Shown here: one piece after another, positions 50,284-58,949 of the stretch
Layout of the letters: every line of letters starts with the position of its first letter
Numbering within the stretch: position 1 is the first letter of the stretch
NCBI GenBank assembly: GCA_041592335.1
Contig: JBFHQE010000009.1
Coordinates: 52,254 to 116,253 of the forward strand
Direction: 5' to 3'
Length of the DNA stretch: 64,000 nt
From: JBFHQE01 sp041592335
GTDB lineage: Bacteria > Pseudomonadota > Gammaproteobacteria > Thiohalobacterales > Thiohalobacteraceae
Translations under genes and position numbers: made by a program
The notes under the pieces: model-generated
Told to the model about the DNA's origin: nothing
Databases searched by the model: none
What the model saw: only the letters and a program-made list of their open reading frames with translations

Positions 50284-51275
50284 TACTTCGCGCCTCCCAT
50301 GACATAGGGATCATTGTCTGCAAAGACATATTTCTCCAGCTCTTCAACTTTTGGCTCGGGCGAAGATTCAGAGAAGGCAATAATCTCGTTCTCAATCTCA
50401 TCCAGGATTTCGGTATCCATGTTCTTGTAATCCTGCTTGGTGATCTCACCGGCGTCGATCAGGCGATCGCGCAGCATGATGATGGGATCGCGCTCGGACC
50501 ACATACGCTCTTCCTTCTTGGAACGGTAGGCATTGGAATCCGACATGGAGTGACCGCGATAGCGGTAGGTCATCAGTTCAAGGAAGTACGGGCCCTTGCC
50601 GGAACGCACGTGATCGACGGCTTCCTTCGCGGCTTCATGCACCACTTCAATGTCCTGGCCGTCAACCTGCTTAGCCGGAATGTTATAACCGCTGACACGC
50701 TTGTACTGATCGATAACCGCAGTGGAACGATCGATACGCGTACCGATACCGTAGAGGTTGTTTTCGCACACATACAGCACGGGCAGACCCCAGACCTTGG
50801 CCATGTTCAATGACTCGTGGAAAGTGCCCTGGTTGTTGGCCGCATCGCCGAGGAAGCAGATGGCGATATCGTCGTCACCCTTCATCTTGATGGCCTTGGC
50901 CATACCGGCCGCCAGCGGGAAAGGCCCGCCGACCAGCGCGTAACCGCCCATGAAGCGGTGCTCGACATCGAAAATGTGCATGGAGCCGCCACGGCCCTTG
51001 CTCACGCCGGTCTCCTTGGCGAACAGTTCGGCCATGACCGCCTTGGGGTCGGCGCCGCACTTGATGGCGTGGACGTGGTCGCGGTAACCGGTGATCACAT
51101 AATCGCGACCGGGGCGCGCGGCCTCCAGCACACCAAAGGCGCAGGCTTCCTGGCCCGGATAGAGATGGAGGAACCCACCAATTTTGCGCTCAACGTAGGC
51201 TTCATAGCAGCGCTCTTCGAAGCGGCGCGCGAAGAGCATTTCGCGCAACAGCCGTTTTTTGTCTGCGGCGTTCAT
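50283..51275 (-). CDS. pdhA: Pyruvate dehydrogenase E1 alpha subunit
   Basis: 330 residues, thiamine-diphosphate-binding half of E1. The cofactor motif begins at Gly143 (GDAANNQG, a variation of GDGAANQG) and the loop YRYRGHSMSDSNAY has the Ser of the eukaryotic phosphorylation site region, though regulation there is not expected in bacteria. An AGGGAG site precedes the ATG. It heads the operon pdhA-pdhB-E2E3 and is divergent from the leucyl aminopeptidase gene. Confidence 0.94.
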   Translation of the reverse strand: MNAADKKRLLREMLFARRFEERCYEAYVERKIGGFLHLYPGQEACAFGVLEAARPGRDYVITGYRDHVHAIKCGADPKAVMAELFAKETGVSKGRGGSMHIFDVEHRFMGGYALVGGPFPLAAGMAKAIKMKGDDDIAICFLGDAANNQGTFHESLNMAKVWGLPVLYVCENNLYGIGTRIDRSTAVIDQYKRVSGYNIPAKQVDGQDIEVVHEAAKEAVDHVRSGKGPYFLELMTYRYRGHSMSDSNAYRSKKEERMWSERDPIIMLRDRLIDAGEITKQDYKNMDTEILDEIENEIIAFSESSPEPKVEELEKYVFADNDPYVMGGAK

Positions 51276-51327
51276 GGAACTCCCTAAACAGTAACTGGGG
51301 GTACCGGGGCCGAAAATGCCAAATCAA

Positions 51328-51343
51328 TGTGATATCAATCACT
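51328..51343. promoter_or_regulatory. Candidate CRP/FNR-family site between pdhA and the aminopeptidase
   Basis: TGTGA-TATCAA-TCACT fits the CRP half-sites TGTGA-N6-TCACA at nine of ten bases. The core also reads GTGAT-ATCA-ATCAC, a perfect palindrome with the FNR spacing but G and C at the outer positions. It lies 52 bases before pdhA and 115 before the aminopeptidase ATG, so it could control either. Confidence 0.45.
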
Positions 51344-51458
51344 TAGCAAGGCATCCCCAACAATAACAGGCTCAGCGGCGAAACCGCCAGACCAGTACCC
51401 GTGAAAGAATAAGCGCGCTATGATCGGCGTTTTGCCGCAACAGGTCAAGGAAAAAGGC

Positions 51459-52940
51459 ATGAAAATCCCTTACCGGTTTCTGGAAAAAATCAAGTTAAAT
51501 CAGTCTGTAAAGCCCCCAACCCTGAGCCAGCTGGCGGATGCGAACGCGGCGCTGATCTGGCTGCCGGAAAAGGCCGACAGACCCCATTTCGACGCCCTGC
51601 CGGAAAGCGAGCTGCTCGCCAGCCGCTGGCAACAGCGCCAGCCCGGCCCGGTCGAAACCGAACTGGCCAACAGCAAGGGGACGCGGGTACGGCTGACCGA
51701 AACCAGGGAATCCGCCGCCTTCGAACGGCTGACCCTGGCGCGCAAGCAGATGAAAGCGCTGCTGAATGACAACACCGGCCACCTGCTGATCGATGTCTCC
51801 TGCCTGCCCGAAGCGGATCGGGCCACCGTAGCCGAAGCCAGCCTGATCAGCGCATTGGCGCTGGCCTGTCCGATGCCCAGCCTCAAGAGCGCCAAAAGCC
51901 GGGATTCCATTCTGCGCCAGGTCCGGATCACCGGCCTGAAGCAGAAGCTGAACCTGGAGGCGATCCGCGCCGAGGCGCAAGGCAACCACCTGACCCGCTG
52001 GCTCGCCGCCCTGCCCGGCAATAGTCTGAACCCCAAACTCTACCGCGGCCTGATCGAGCCCATCGCCAGGGAAGAAGGCTGGAAACTCGAATTCCTGACC
52101 GAGGCTGCATTAAAGAAGAAAGGGGCTGGCGCCTTCCTGGCCGTGACCCAGGGCAGCCCGCACCGCGAGGCCGGCATCCTGCATTTGAGTTACAAGCCCA
52201 AGGGCAATACAAAGAAATCCGCCCTTGCTCTGGTCGGCAAGGGCATCTGTTTCGATACCGGCGGCGTGAATCTCAAGACCGCGCGCTATATGCACGGCAT
52301 GCACGAAGACATGACCGGCAGCGCGGTCGCGCTCGGCACGCTGCTGGCACTGACCCGGCAGGGCTACAAGCAGCCCGTCGACTGCTGGCTGGCGCTCGCT
52401 GAAAATCACATCGGCCCCGATGCCTACAAACCCAATGACGTTGTTACCGCCGCCAATGGCAAGACCATCGAGATCGTGCACACCGATGCCGAGGGGCGCA
52501 TGGTACTGGCGGATACGCTGTTTATCGCTGGCGAAAAGAAACCGGCTGTCATCATCGACTACGCCACACTGACCGGGGCCTGCGTCTATTCATTATCGTC
52601 GCGTTACAGCGGCGTTTTCACCAACAATGAAAAACTGCACGACAGGTTGATTGCCGCTGGAAAAAGCAGTGGCGAGCGCGTCTGGCCGTTTCCCATGGAT
52701 GCCGATTTCGATGACGCCCTGAAAAGCGAGACCGCCGACCTGCTGCAATGCACGACGGATTCCGAAGCGGACCACATACTGGCCGCGCGTTTTCTGCAAA
52801 ACTTCGTGCCGGAAAAATGCGACTGGATTCACATCGATCTTTCGGCCCATAACGTCAAGGGCGGACTGGCGCATATCAGCAGCAACATCACCGGCTTTGG
52901 CGTGCGCTTCACCCTGCATTTCCTGCTGCAAAACCCCTGA
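51459..52940 (+). CDS. Leucyl aminopeptidase family (M17) metallopeptidase
   Basis: 493 residues. The C-terminal catalytic domain carries the zinc-binding motifs VGKGICFDTGGVNLK, HEDMTGSA and the signature HTDAEGRMVLADTL; the N-terminal domain is more divergent, which places it near the PepA/PepB-type M17 enzymes without deciding between them. The start at 51459 (MKIPYRFLE) is favoured by GGAAAAAGG upstream; an ATG at 51420 has no ribosome site. Cytosolic exopeptidase, substrate range unknown. Confidence 0.9.
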   Translation: MKIPYRFLEKIKLNQSVKPPTLSQLADANAALIWLPEKADRPHFDALPESELLASRWQQRQPGPVETELANSKGTRVRLTETRESAAFERLTLARKQMKALLNDNTGHLLIDVSCLPEADRATVAEASLISALALACPMPSLKSAKSRDSILRQVRITGLKQKLNLEAIRAEAQGNHLTRWLAALPGNSLNPKLYRGLIEPIAREEGWKLEFLTEAALKKKGAGAFLAVTQGSPHREAGILHLSYKPKGNTKKSALALVGKGICFDTGGVNLKTARYMHGMHEDMTGSAVALGTLLALTRQGYKQPVDCWLALAENHIGPDAYKPNDVVTAANGKTIEIVHTDAEGRMVLADTLFIAGEKKPAVIIDYATLTGACVYSLSSRYSGVFTNNEKLHDRLIAAGKSSGERVWPFPMDADFDDALKSETADLLQCTTDSEADHILAARFLQNFVPEKCDWIHIDLSAHNVKGGLAHISSNITGFGVRFTLHFLLQNP

Positions 52941-52977
52941 TGGGACCGCCCGGCCTTAATTGTCAGGAGAATGTAAA

Positions 52978-53015
52978 CGAGATGTATAGAAATCTCACAG
53001 ACATCTCGTATTTTT
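52978..53015 (+). terminator. Probable rho-independent terminator after the aminopeptidase gene
   Basis: CGAGATGT (52978-52985) pairs with ACATCTCG (53001-53008) over eight bp, with a 15-base loop, and TATTTTT follows. It lies 37 bases beyond the stop at 52940, so it fits as that gene's terminator. Confidence 0.6.
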
Positions 53016-53132
53016 CACTCTAGGATGTCGGCATGACATTTCCCGACGCCCAGCATGGCCTCCGGGATTAACCCGCGACATCTGCCTAGTACATCACTAC
53101 AGAGCGTTGCCCAGCCACCGAGGTAATGTGGC

Positions 53133-54611
53133 ATGCCGCATGACATTCTTAACAGCTCCGATGTGATATTCGATGCCGTACCCGACGGCGTTCTTATCGC
53201 GGACATAAAAGGCCAGATACTGCGCGTAAACCGCCAGCTGACGGAACTGTTCGGCTACACCCGGGAGCAGTTACTTGGCCAGACGGTAGAAACACTGATT
53301 CCCGACCGGTTCGGCAAAGTACACGCACGGCACCGCGAAGCCTTCAGCAAGAACCCCAGCATCCGTGACATGGGCCCAGAAATGCAACTGATCGGGAAAC
53401 GCCGGGACGGCAGCGAATTCCCGGTGGAAATTCGTCTTGGCCCCATCAGCAGCGCCGACCAAACCCTGTTCATTACCGTCATTCGCGACCGGACCAAGCA
53501 GATAAAACTGGAACAGGCGTTCAGCGAACTGCTCAACACGGCACCGGACCCAACGCTCATTTCCGATGAAACCGGCACTATCGTGCGCGCCAACCGGGCC
53601 GCCGAAAAATCCTTTGGCTATAGCTGCGAGGAATTGATCGGTCAAAGCATCGATATGCTGGTTCCCGACCGGTTTCGCCATCATCACGACCAGCTACGTC
53701 ACCAGTACAACAATCATCCCTCTGCCCGTTACATGGGCGAAGGCAACGAACTTTTTGCACGGCGCAAGGATGGCAGCGAGTTCCCCGCCGAGATCAGCCT
53801 TGGTCCGATGAAATACGAGGATGGCCTGCTTATCACCAGCGCGGTACGTGACATCACCGAACGCAAGAAGCTCGAAAACAATCTTCAGCAGCGCGCGGAA
53901 GCGCTGGAACGCTCCAACCAGGAACTGGAACAGTTTGCCTACATCGCTTCGCATGACCTGCAGGAACCCTTGCGCATCATCGGCAGCTTTGCACAACTGC
54001 TGCACAGCCGCTACCAATCGCAACTTGGCGAGGAAGCCGACGAGTTCATTCATTACATAGTCGATGGCGCCAAACGCATGCAGGACTTGATCAACGACCT
54101 GCTGCTGTTTTCCCGCATCAGCACCCGCGCCCAGGAATTCACGACCATCGACACCGATGCCGCGATCAAGCTGGCACTGGACAATCTGCGTTTCGCGATC
54201 CAGGACAAGAACGCAACGGTCACGGTTGAACAGGCACCCGACGTTGTGGGTGACAGCTCACAACTGACACAGGTATTTCAGAACCTGATCGCCAATGCAA
54301 TCAAGTTCTGCGCTGAAAACACACCGGTAGTTCATATCTCGGCACAGGATAAAGGCGACACAGTCACGTTCGTCATCAGCGATAACGGGATTGGCATCGA
54401 CCCCCAGTTCGGCGAGCGCATTTTCAAAATCTTTCAACGCCTGCATGGCCGGGGCGATTACAGCGGCACCGGCATCGGCCTGGCGGTCTGCAAGAAAATC
54501 ATCGAGCGCCACGGCGGCCGGATCTGGATTGAACCCAACCAGCCAACCGGCACCCAGTTTCACTTCACCCTGCCCAAAGCCCATGCAACCGCGGAGGACA
54601 CACCATGTTAG
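53133..54611 (+). CDS. Soluble PAS-PAS sensor histidine kinase
   Basis: 492 residues. Two PAS domains (about 10-125 and 130-245), a coiled coil, then the phosphoacceptor His274 in SHDLQEPLRII and an ATPase with DNGIGIDP and GTGIGLAVCKKIIE. The H-box is of the bacteriophytochrome type. No membrane helix. The response regulator gene overlaps its stop by seven bases, so these are a two-component pair with the REC-GGDEF-EAL gene following. Confidence 0.9.
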   Translation: MPHDILNSSDVIFDAVPDGVLIADIKGQILRVNRQLTELFGYTREQLLGQTVETLIPDRFGKVHARHREAFSKNPSIRDMGPEMQLIGKRRDGSEFPVEIRLGPISSADQTLFITVIRDRTKQIKLEQAFSELLNTAPDPTLISDETGTIVRANRAAEKSFGYSCEELIGQSIDMLVPDRFRHHHDQLRHQYNNHPSARYMGEGNELFARRKDGSEFPAEISLGPMKYEDGLLITSAVRDITERKKLENNLQQRAEALERSNQELEQFAYIASHDLQEPLRIIGSFAQLLHSRYQSQLGEEADEFIHYIVDGAKRMQDLINDLLLFSRISTRAQEFTTIDTDAAIKLALDNLRFAIQDKNATVTVEQAPDVVGDSSQLTQVFQNLIANAIKFCAENTPVVHISAQDKGDTVTFVISDNGIGIDPQFGERIFKIFQRLHGRGDYSGTGIGLAVCKKIIERHGGRIWIEPNQPTGTQFHFTLPKAHATAEDTPC

Positions 54612-55051
54612 ACGCTGCCACACAACAGGCTTTTGACATTCTTCTGGTCGAGGACAACCCGGCCGATGTCCGACTGACAGAGGAAGCCCTCAAGGACGCG
54701 AAGGTTCATCACAATCTGCACAAGGTCGGCGATGGCCTGTCGGCCCTGGCTTTCCTGCACAGGGAAGGCCAGTACAACGATGCGCCCAGGCCGGACCTGA
54801 TCCTGCTTGACCTGAACCTGCCCGGAAAGGACGGCCGCGATGTACTGGAGAACATCAAGGGCGACACCCAGCTGCAAACCATCCCCGTTGTCGTGCTCAC
54901 AACATCCAGTGCCGACGAGGACATTCTTCGCACCTATAACCTGCACGCCAACTGTTATGTCACCAAGCCGGTCGACTACAACCAGTTCGGCATCATCATT
55001 CGCAGCATCGAGGACTTCTGGCTTTCGGTCGTCAAGCTGCCGAAGCACTGA
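54605..55051 (+). CDS. Single-domain response regulator (Rcp1-like)
   Basis: 148 residues. Receiver with Glu16/Asp17, phosphoacceptor Asp69 and the Lys of TKPVDYNQF, plus the C-terminal helix IIIRSIEDFW of the small cyanobacterial-phytochrome-type regulators. No output domain, so it must act by protein contact or as a relay. The overlap with the upstream kinase stop points to cognate partnership. Confidence 0.9.
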   Translation: MLDAATQQAFDILLVEDNPADVRLTEEALKDAKVHHNLHKVGDGLSALAFLHREGQYNDAPRPDLILLDLNLPGKDGRDVLENIKGDTQLQTIPVVVLTTSSADEDILRTYNLHANCYVTKPVDYNQFGIIIRSIEDFWLSVVKLPKH

Positions 55052-55090
55052 GCTGATTACAGGGCGAATATCACCGCGAGGTATCCGAGC

Positions 55091-56803
55091 ATGCAACTGC
55101 CACTAAAAGTACTGATGGTCGAAGACAATCCAGCCGATGTTCGCCTGGTCAAGGAACTACTCCATTCCCGCCGCGACCAGTTCGATCTCATGCATGCAGA
55201 CAGGTTGCAGGATGCGCTTCGAGTGCTTGCTGACAACGATATCGATATCGTCCTGCTGGATCTCAGCCTGCCGGATGCAGCCGGACTGGAAGGCCTCTGG
55301 GCAGTGCTGAACCAGCACACGAATGTTGCCATCATTGTTCTAAGTGGCATGGCGGATGAGAATATCGCCTTGCAGGCGGTGGAAAAAGGCGCCCAGGATT
55401 ACCTTATCAAGGGACAAGTGAGCGGCGAACTGTTGTCGCGCTCCATTTTTTATGCCGCCCATCGCAAAACCACCGAAACCAAGCTCACGCAACTGGCCCA
55501 GTATGATGTGCTGACACATCTGCCGAACCGCAACCTGTTTCGTGAACGCATCCAGCATGCGCTGCAACGGTGTCGCCGTACCGGTAAGCAGCTGGCGCTC
55601 ATGCTGCTGGACCTGGATCGCTTCAAGGAAGTCAACGATACGCTGGGCCACGATGCCGGCGATTTATTGCTGACCCAGGTGGCCAGTCGGCTGTCCAGCA
55701 CGGTGCGCCAGGACGACACGGTAGCCAGAATCGGGGGCGATGAATTCACTATCCTGCTGGAAGACATCCCCAATCGCCAGGATGCCGCGCTGGTGGCGGA
55801 AAAGATCTGCGAAATAATGCAGCACAGCTTTGATCTTTACGGCCATGAAATCTATATCTCGGCCAGCGTTGGTATCGCCGTCTTTCCGGAAACCGGCAAG
55901 GATGAAACCCTGTTGCTGAAACATGCCGACCTGGCCCTTTACGAGGCCAAGAACAAGGGACGGGCCAACTACCAGTTTTTCGACGATGAAATCAACAGCT
56001 CAATCGCCCGCCGGGTCGACCTGATCAACCAGGTCCGCCAGGCGGCCGAGAACCAACAATTTGAAATTCATTACCAGCCGATCTATCAGCTCTACAACCA
56101 CATCATGTGCGGTATAGAAGCGCTGCTGCGCTTGCCGACCGGTGAACAGGAAAACATTCCTCCCGCCGATTTTATTCCAATCCTGGAGGAAACCGGGCTG
56201 ATCAATCCCGTCGGTGACTGGGCCATCAAGTCTGTCATTCAACAGATGCGTCGCTGGATAGACGAGGGACTCCCACCGCTTCGGGTCAGCATCAACCTGT
56301 CCAGTCGACAGTTACTCAATGACCAGCTGGTAAAAAACATCACGGAACAACTGGCCAGCAATCACATTGATCCGAAGTGGCTGGTTCTCGAAATTTCCGA
56401 GGCAACCCTGCTGTCCGCGACTGCCGAGACCCTAAACAGCCTGCAGCATCTGAAAACAATCGGCGTTCAGATATGCCTGGACCGGTTCGGCGAAGGTCAA
56501 TCGATTATCAGCCAGCTGCATGAGCTGCCGGTCAACAGTCTGAAACTCGATAAACATTTTATCGATGAGCTGGGCGAAAAAAGCTACGGCCCCGGCTGCG
56601 TCGCGGCCCTGATTTCCCTGGCGCACAGCGTTGGCCTGACCACCGCTGCTGTCGGGGTCGAAAAAGAAAACCAGAGCCGCTTTCTGTATGCGCAGGGTTG
56701 CGACGAAGCGCAGGGGCATTACTACGCCAGGGCGTTACCGCCGGATGACATCGGCACCATGCTGGCTGGTCGCGCCGAGTTTCGCGAATACCAATCCCTG
56801 TGA
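55091..56803 (+). CDS. REC-GGDEF-EAL protein with intact GGDEF, degenerate EAL
   Basis: 570 residues. Receiver with phosphoacceptor Asp57, then GGDEF intact at 215-219, so c-di-GMP synthesis is likely. The EAL domain has EAL at 343-345, but DDFGTG is DRFGEG (464-469), and the catalytic Glu of AEGVE is Val521, so hydrolysis is probably lost. It follows the kinase and single-receiver genes, and the receiver makes a response to that kinase likely. The ATG has GAGG upstream. It would be the c-di-GMP output of this signalling unit. Confidence 0.9.
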   Translation: MQLPLKVLMVEDNPADVRLVKELLHSRRDQFDLMHADRLQDALRVLADNDIDIVLLDLSLPDAAGLEGLWAVLNQHTNVAIIVLSGMADENIALQAVEKGAQDYLIKGQVSGELLSRSIFYAAHRKTTETKLTQLAQYDVLTHLPNRNLFRERIQHALQRCRRTGKQLALMLLDLDRFKEVNDTLGHDAGDLLLTQVASRLSSTVRQDDTVARIGGDEFTILLEDIPNRQDAALVAEKICEIMQHSFDLYGHEIYISASVGIAVFPETGKDETLLLKHADLALYEAKNKGRANYQFFDDEINSSIARRVDLINQVRQAAENQQFEIHYQPIYQLYNHIMCGIEALLRLPTGEQENIPPADFIPILEETGLINPVGDWAIKSVIQQMRRWIDEGLPPLRVSINLSSRQLLNDQLVKNITEQLASNHIDPKWLVLEISEATLLSATAETLNSLQHLKTIGVQICLDRFGEGQSIISQLHELPVNSLKLDKHFIDELGEKSYGPGCVAALISLAHSVGLTTAAVGVEKENQSRFLYAQGCDEAQGHYYARALPPDDIGTMLAGRAEFREYQSL

Positions 56804-56877
56804 TTTCAACCTGAACATGAGCGCCGCGCTTTCTGCTATGATAATTGCCTCTTTGGCGACACCACCCTGCGCAAGCG

Positions 56878-57906
56878 ATGCAAATTACCCTGACCCGCCC
56901 CGATGACTGGCACCTGCATGTTCGCGACGGCGACGTATTAACAGACGTCGTTCCCCATACCGCCGCGCAATTCGGGCGCGCCATCATCATGCCGAACCTC
57001 AAGCCGCCCGTGATCACCACGGAACAGGCGCTGGCCTATCGCGAGCGTGTCCTGGCGGCCGTACCCAACGGCGTCAACTTCACGCCCCTGATGACGCTGT
57101 ATCTGACCGACAAACTGCCGCCAGACGAGATCATCAAGGCAAAGCAAAGCGGCCATGTGTATGCCGTCAAACTCTATCCGGCTGGCGCCACCACCAATTC
57201 AGATTCCGGCGTGACCGACCTGGCGAATTGCTATTCAACACTGGAAGCCATGGAAGAACAGGGCATGCCCTTGCTGGTGCATGGCGAAGTTACTTCATCG
57301 GATATTGATATCTTTGATCGTGAAGCCGTGTTTATCGAGCGTCATTTAATACCGCTCACTCAACGCTTTCCGAACCTGAAAATCGTACTGGAACACATCA
57401 CCACCTCGGACGGCATCGCCTTCGTCAAAAGCAGCGGTGACAACATCGGCGGCACGCTGACCGTGCATCACCTGCTGTATAACCGCAATGCCATGCTGGC
57501 CGGCGGCATCCGTCCGCATTATTACTGCCTGCCGATTCTGAAACGCGAGAGACACCGTGAAGCCCTGGTCGAGGCCGCCATCAGCGGCTCGCCGAAATTC
57601 TTTTTAGGCACCGACAGTGCCCCGCATGCCAAAGGCGCCAAGGAATCCGCCTGTGGTTGCGCCGGTTTGTATACCGCCCACGCGGCGATTGAGTTGTATG
57701 CAGAAGCCTTTGAATCAGCAGGCGCACTCGACAAGCTGGAAGCCTTTGCGAGTTTCCATGGCCCAGACTTTTATGGCCTGCCGCGCAATACGGACACGAT
57801 CACGCTGAAGAAAGAAGAATGGGAAGTGCCGGCGGAATATCCCCTGGGTGGAAATAGGGTTGTGCCGTTACGCGCGGGCGAGAAGATTGGCTGGAAACTG
57901 GTCTGA
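56878..57906 (+). CDS. pyrC: Dihydroorotase (type II)
   Basis: 342 residues, the usual length. Closes carbamoyl aspartate to dihydroorotate in pyrimidine synthesis. Zinc ligands HLHVRDG near the N-terminus, the carbamylated Lys of AVKLYPAGATTNSD, the His of HGEVT and HITTSDGI, and the catalytic Asp of GTDSAPH are in place. The ATG at 56878 gives the family N-terminus; an upstream TTG would add 11 residues. Possible promoter box TATGAT at 56837. Confidence 0.95.
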   Translation: MQITLTRPDDWHLHVRDGDVLTDVVPHTAAQFGRAIIMPNLKPPVITTEQALAYRERVLAAVPNGVNFTPLMTLYLTDKLPPDEIIKAKQSGHVYAVKLYPAGATTNSDSGVTDLANCYSTLEAMEEQGMPLLVHGEVTSSDIDIFDREAVFIERHLIPLTQRFPNLKIVLEHITTSDGIAFVKSSGDNIGGTLTVHHLLYNRNAMLAGGIRPHYYCLPILKRERHREALVEAAISGSPKFFLGTDSAPHAKGAKESACGCAGLYTAHAAIELYAEAFESAGALDKLEAFASFHGPDFYGLPRNTDTITLKKEEWEVPAEYPLGGNRVVPLRAGEKIGWKLV

Positions 57907-57952
57907 CACACCCCCTCGCCTTACATTCGAGAGCCTCATCCCCGCAAAAAAC

Positions 57953-58798
57953 TCAGGCAATTTTCAGCATCTTGAACATTCTGTTCAGGAAATTGCTCTG
58001 ATTCTGTCCACAGGCGGTTTTATCCGGCTTTGCCTTGACGAGTTTTTTGGCGAACGCCTGTATCGCTTTACTGGCCTGAATATCGGGTGAACCGATAATG
58101 AAAGGTCGGCGCTTACGCACGGCATCGCCAATCGCGGTATCGTACAGCAGATATTCCGCGTTTTGCGCCGAGAAGTCGAGAAAGCCTTTCGCTACCGTGG
58201 TGAATTTATTAATGGCAATACGCGCATCCACATCGGAACGGGCCATATTGAACAGCAGGTTCAATTTGCTGTTGGGTGCATTTTTATGAATTGTCTTGAC
58301 CATGGCATAGGCATCCAGCATTGCGGTAGGTTCCGGCGTTGACACCACCACAATGAGATCAGCGAGATAGGTAAAACTCACCGTATTCTGGGATAACCCG
58401 GCCGCCGTATCGATAATCAGAAAATCGGAACTGGAGCAAAGCCCTTTCAGGCTGCTCGTCAATCGGTCGATCCCTTTCTCTCCGAGATTTGCCAACGTCT
58501 CATCACCCGAGCCGCCGGGCACGATGTTAATACCCGCCGGTCCTTGCACGACGATATCCTCAATAGAACAACGACCGGCAATCAGGTCGGTCATATTGGC
58601 TTTCGGTTTCAGGTTCAGCAGGACATCGATATTCGCCAATCCCAGATCCATATCAAGGACGGTGGTTTTATTGCCTAGCTGCGAGAGCGCAATGGCCAGA
58701 TTGACCGTTATATTGGATTTCCCAACGCCACCCTTCCCCGAAGTGACGGCGATGACGGTGGCGGCCTTGTTGGGCAACATTGATACATTCGAGGGCAT
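57953..58798 (-). CDS. MinD/FlhG-like P-loop ATPase
   Basis: 281 residues. Deviant Walker A GKGGVGKS (21-28), the switch DMDLGLANID and DTAAGLSQNTVSF are those of the MinD/ParA superfamily, closest in style to FlhG/FleN flagellar-number regulators (LDMDLGLANIDVLL). The C-terminal tail is rich in Lys and Phe and could bind membranes. No min or flagellar gene is adjacent, so its role as FlhG is inference. Standing alone, it converges with pyrC. Confidence 0.8.
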   Translation of the reverse strand: MPSNVSMLPNKAATVIAVTSGKGGVGKSNITVNLAIALSQLGNKTTVLDMDLGLANIDVLLNLKPKANMTDLIAGRCSIEDIVVQGPAGINIVPGGSGDETLANLGEKGIDRLTSSLKGLCSSSDFLIIDTAAGLSQNTVSFTYLADLIVVVSTPEPTAMLDAYAMVKTIHKNAPNSKLNLLFNMARSDVDARIAINKFTTVAKGFLDFSAQNAEYLLYDTAIGDAVRKRRPFIIGSPDIQASKAIQAFAKKLVKAKPDKTACGQNQSNFLNRMFKMLKIA

Positions 58799-58949
58799 TG
58801 AGCACTAGATCGGGCAGAGGATGAGAAAGTTGAGTCAGAGAATGTAACTTATTAGCAACAAAAGAAAAAACGGCTTCGCCTGGTGATATACAGAAATCCG
58901 GGTTTACATTATCCTCACACTATATTTCCTCACATGGCCATCAAACAGC

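Noticed and set aside
57953..58798. MinD of the Min cell-division system
   Set aside because: No minC or minE is adjacent, and the LDMDLGLANID pattern fits FlhG-like proteins better, so no gene symbol is given.
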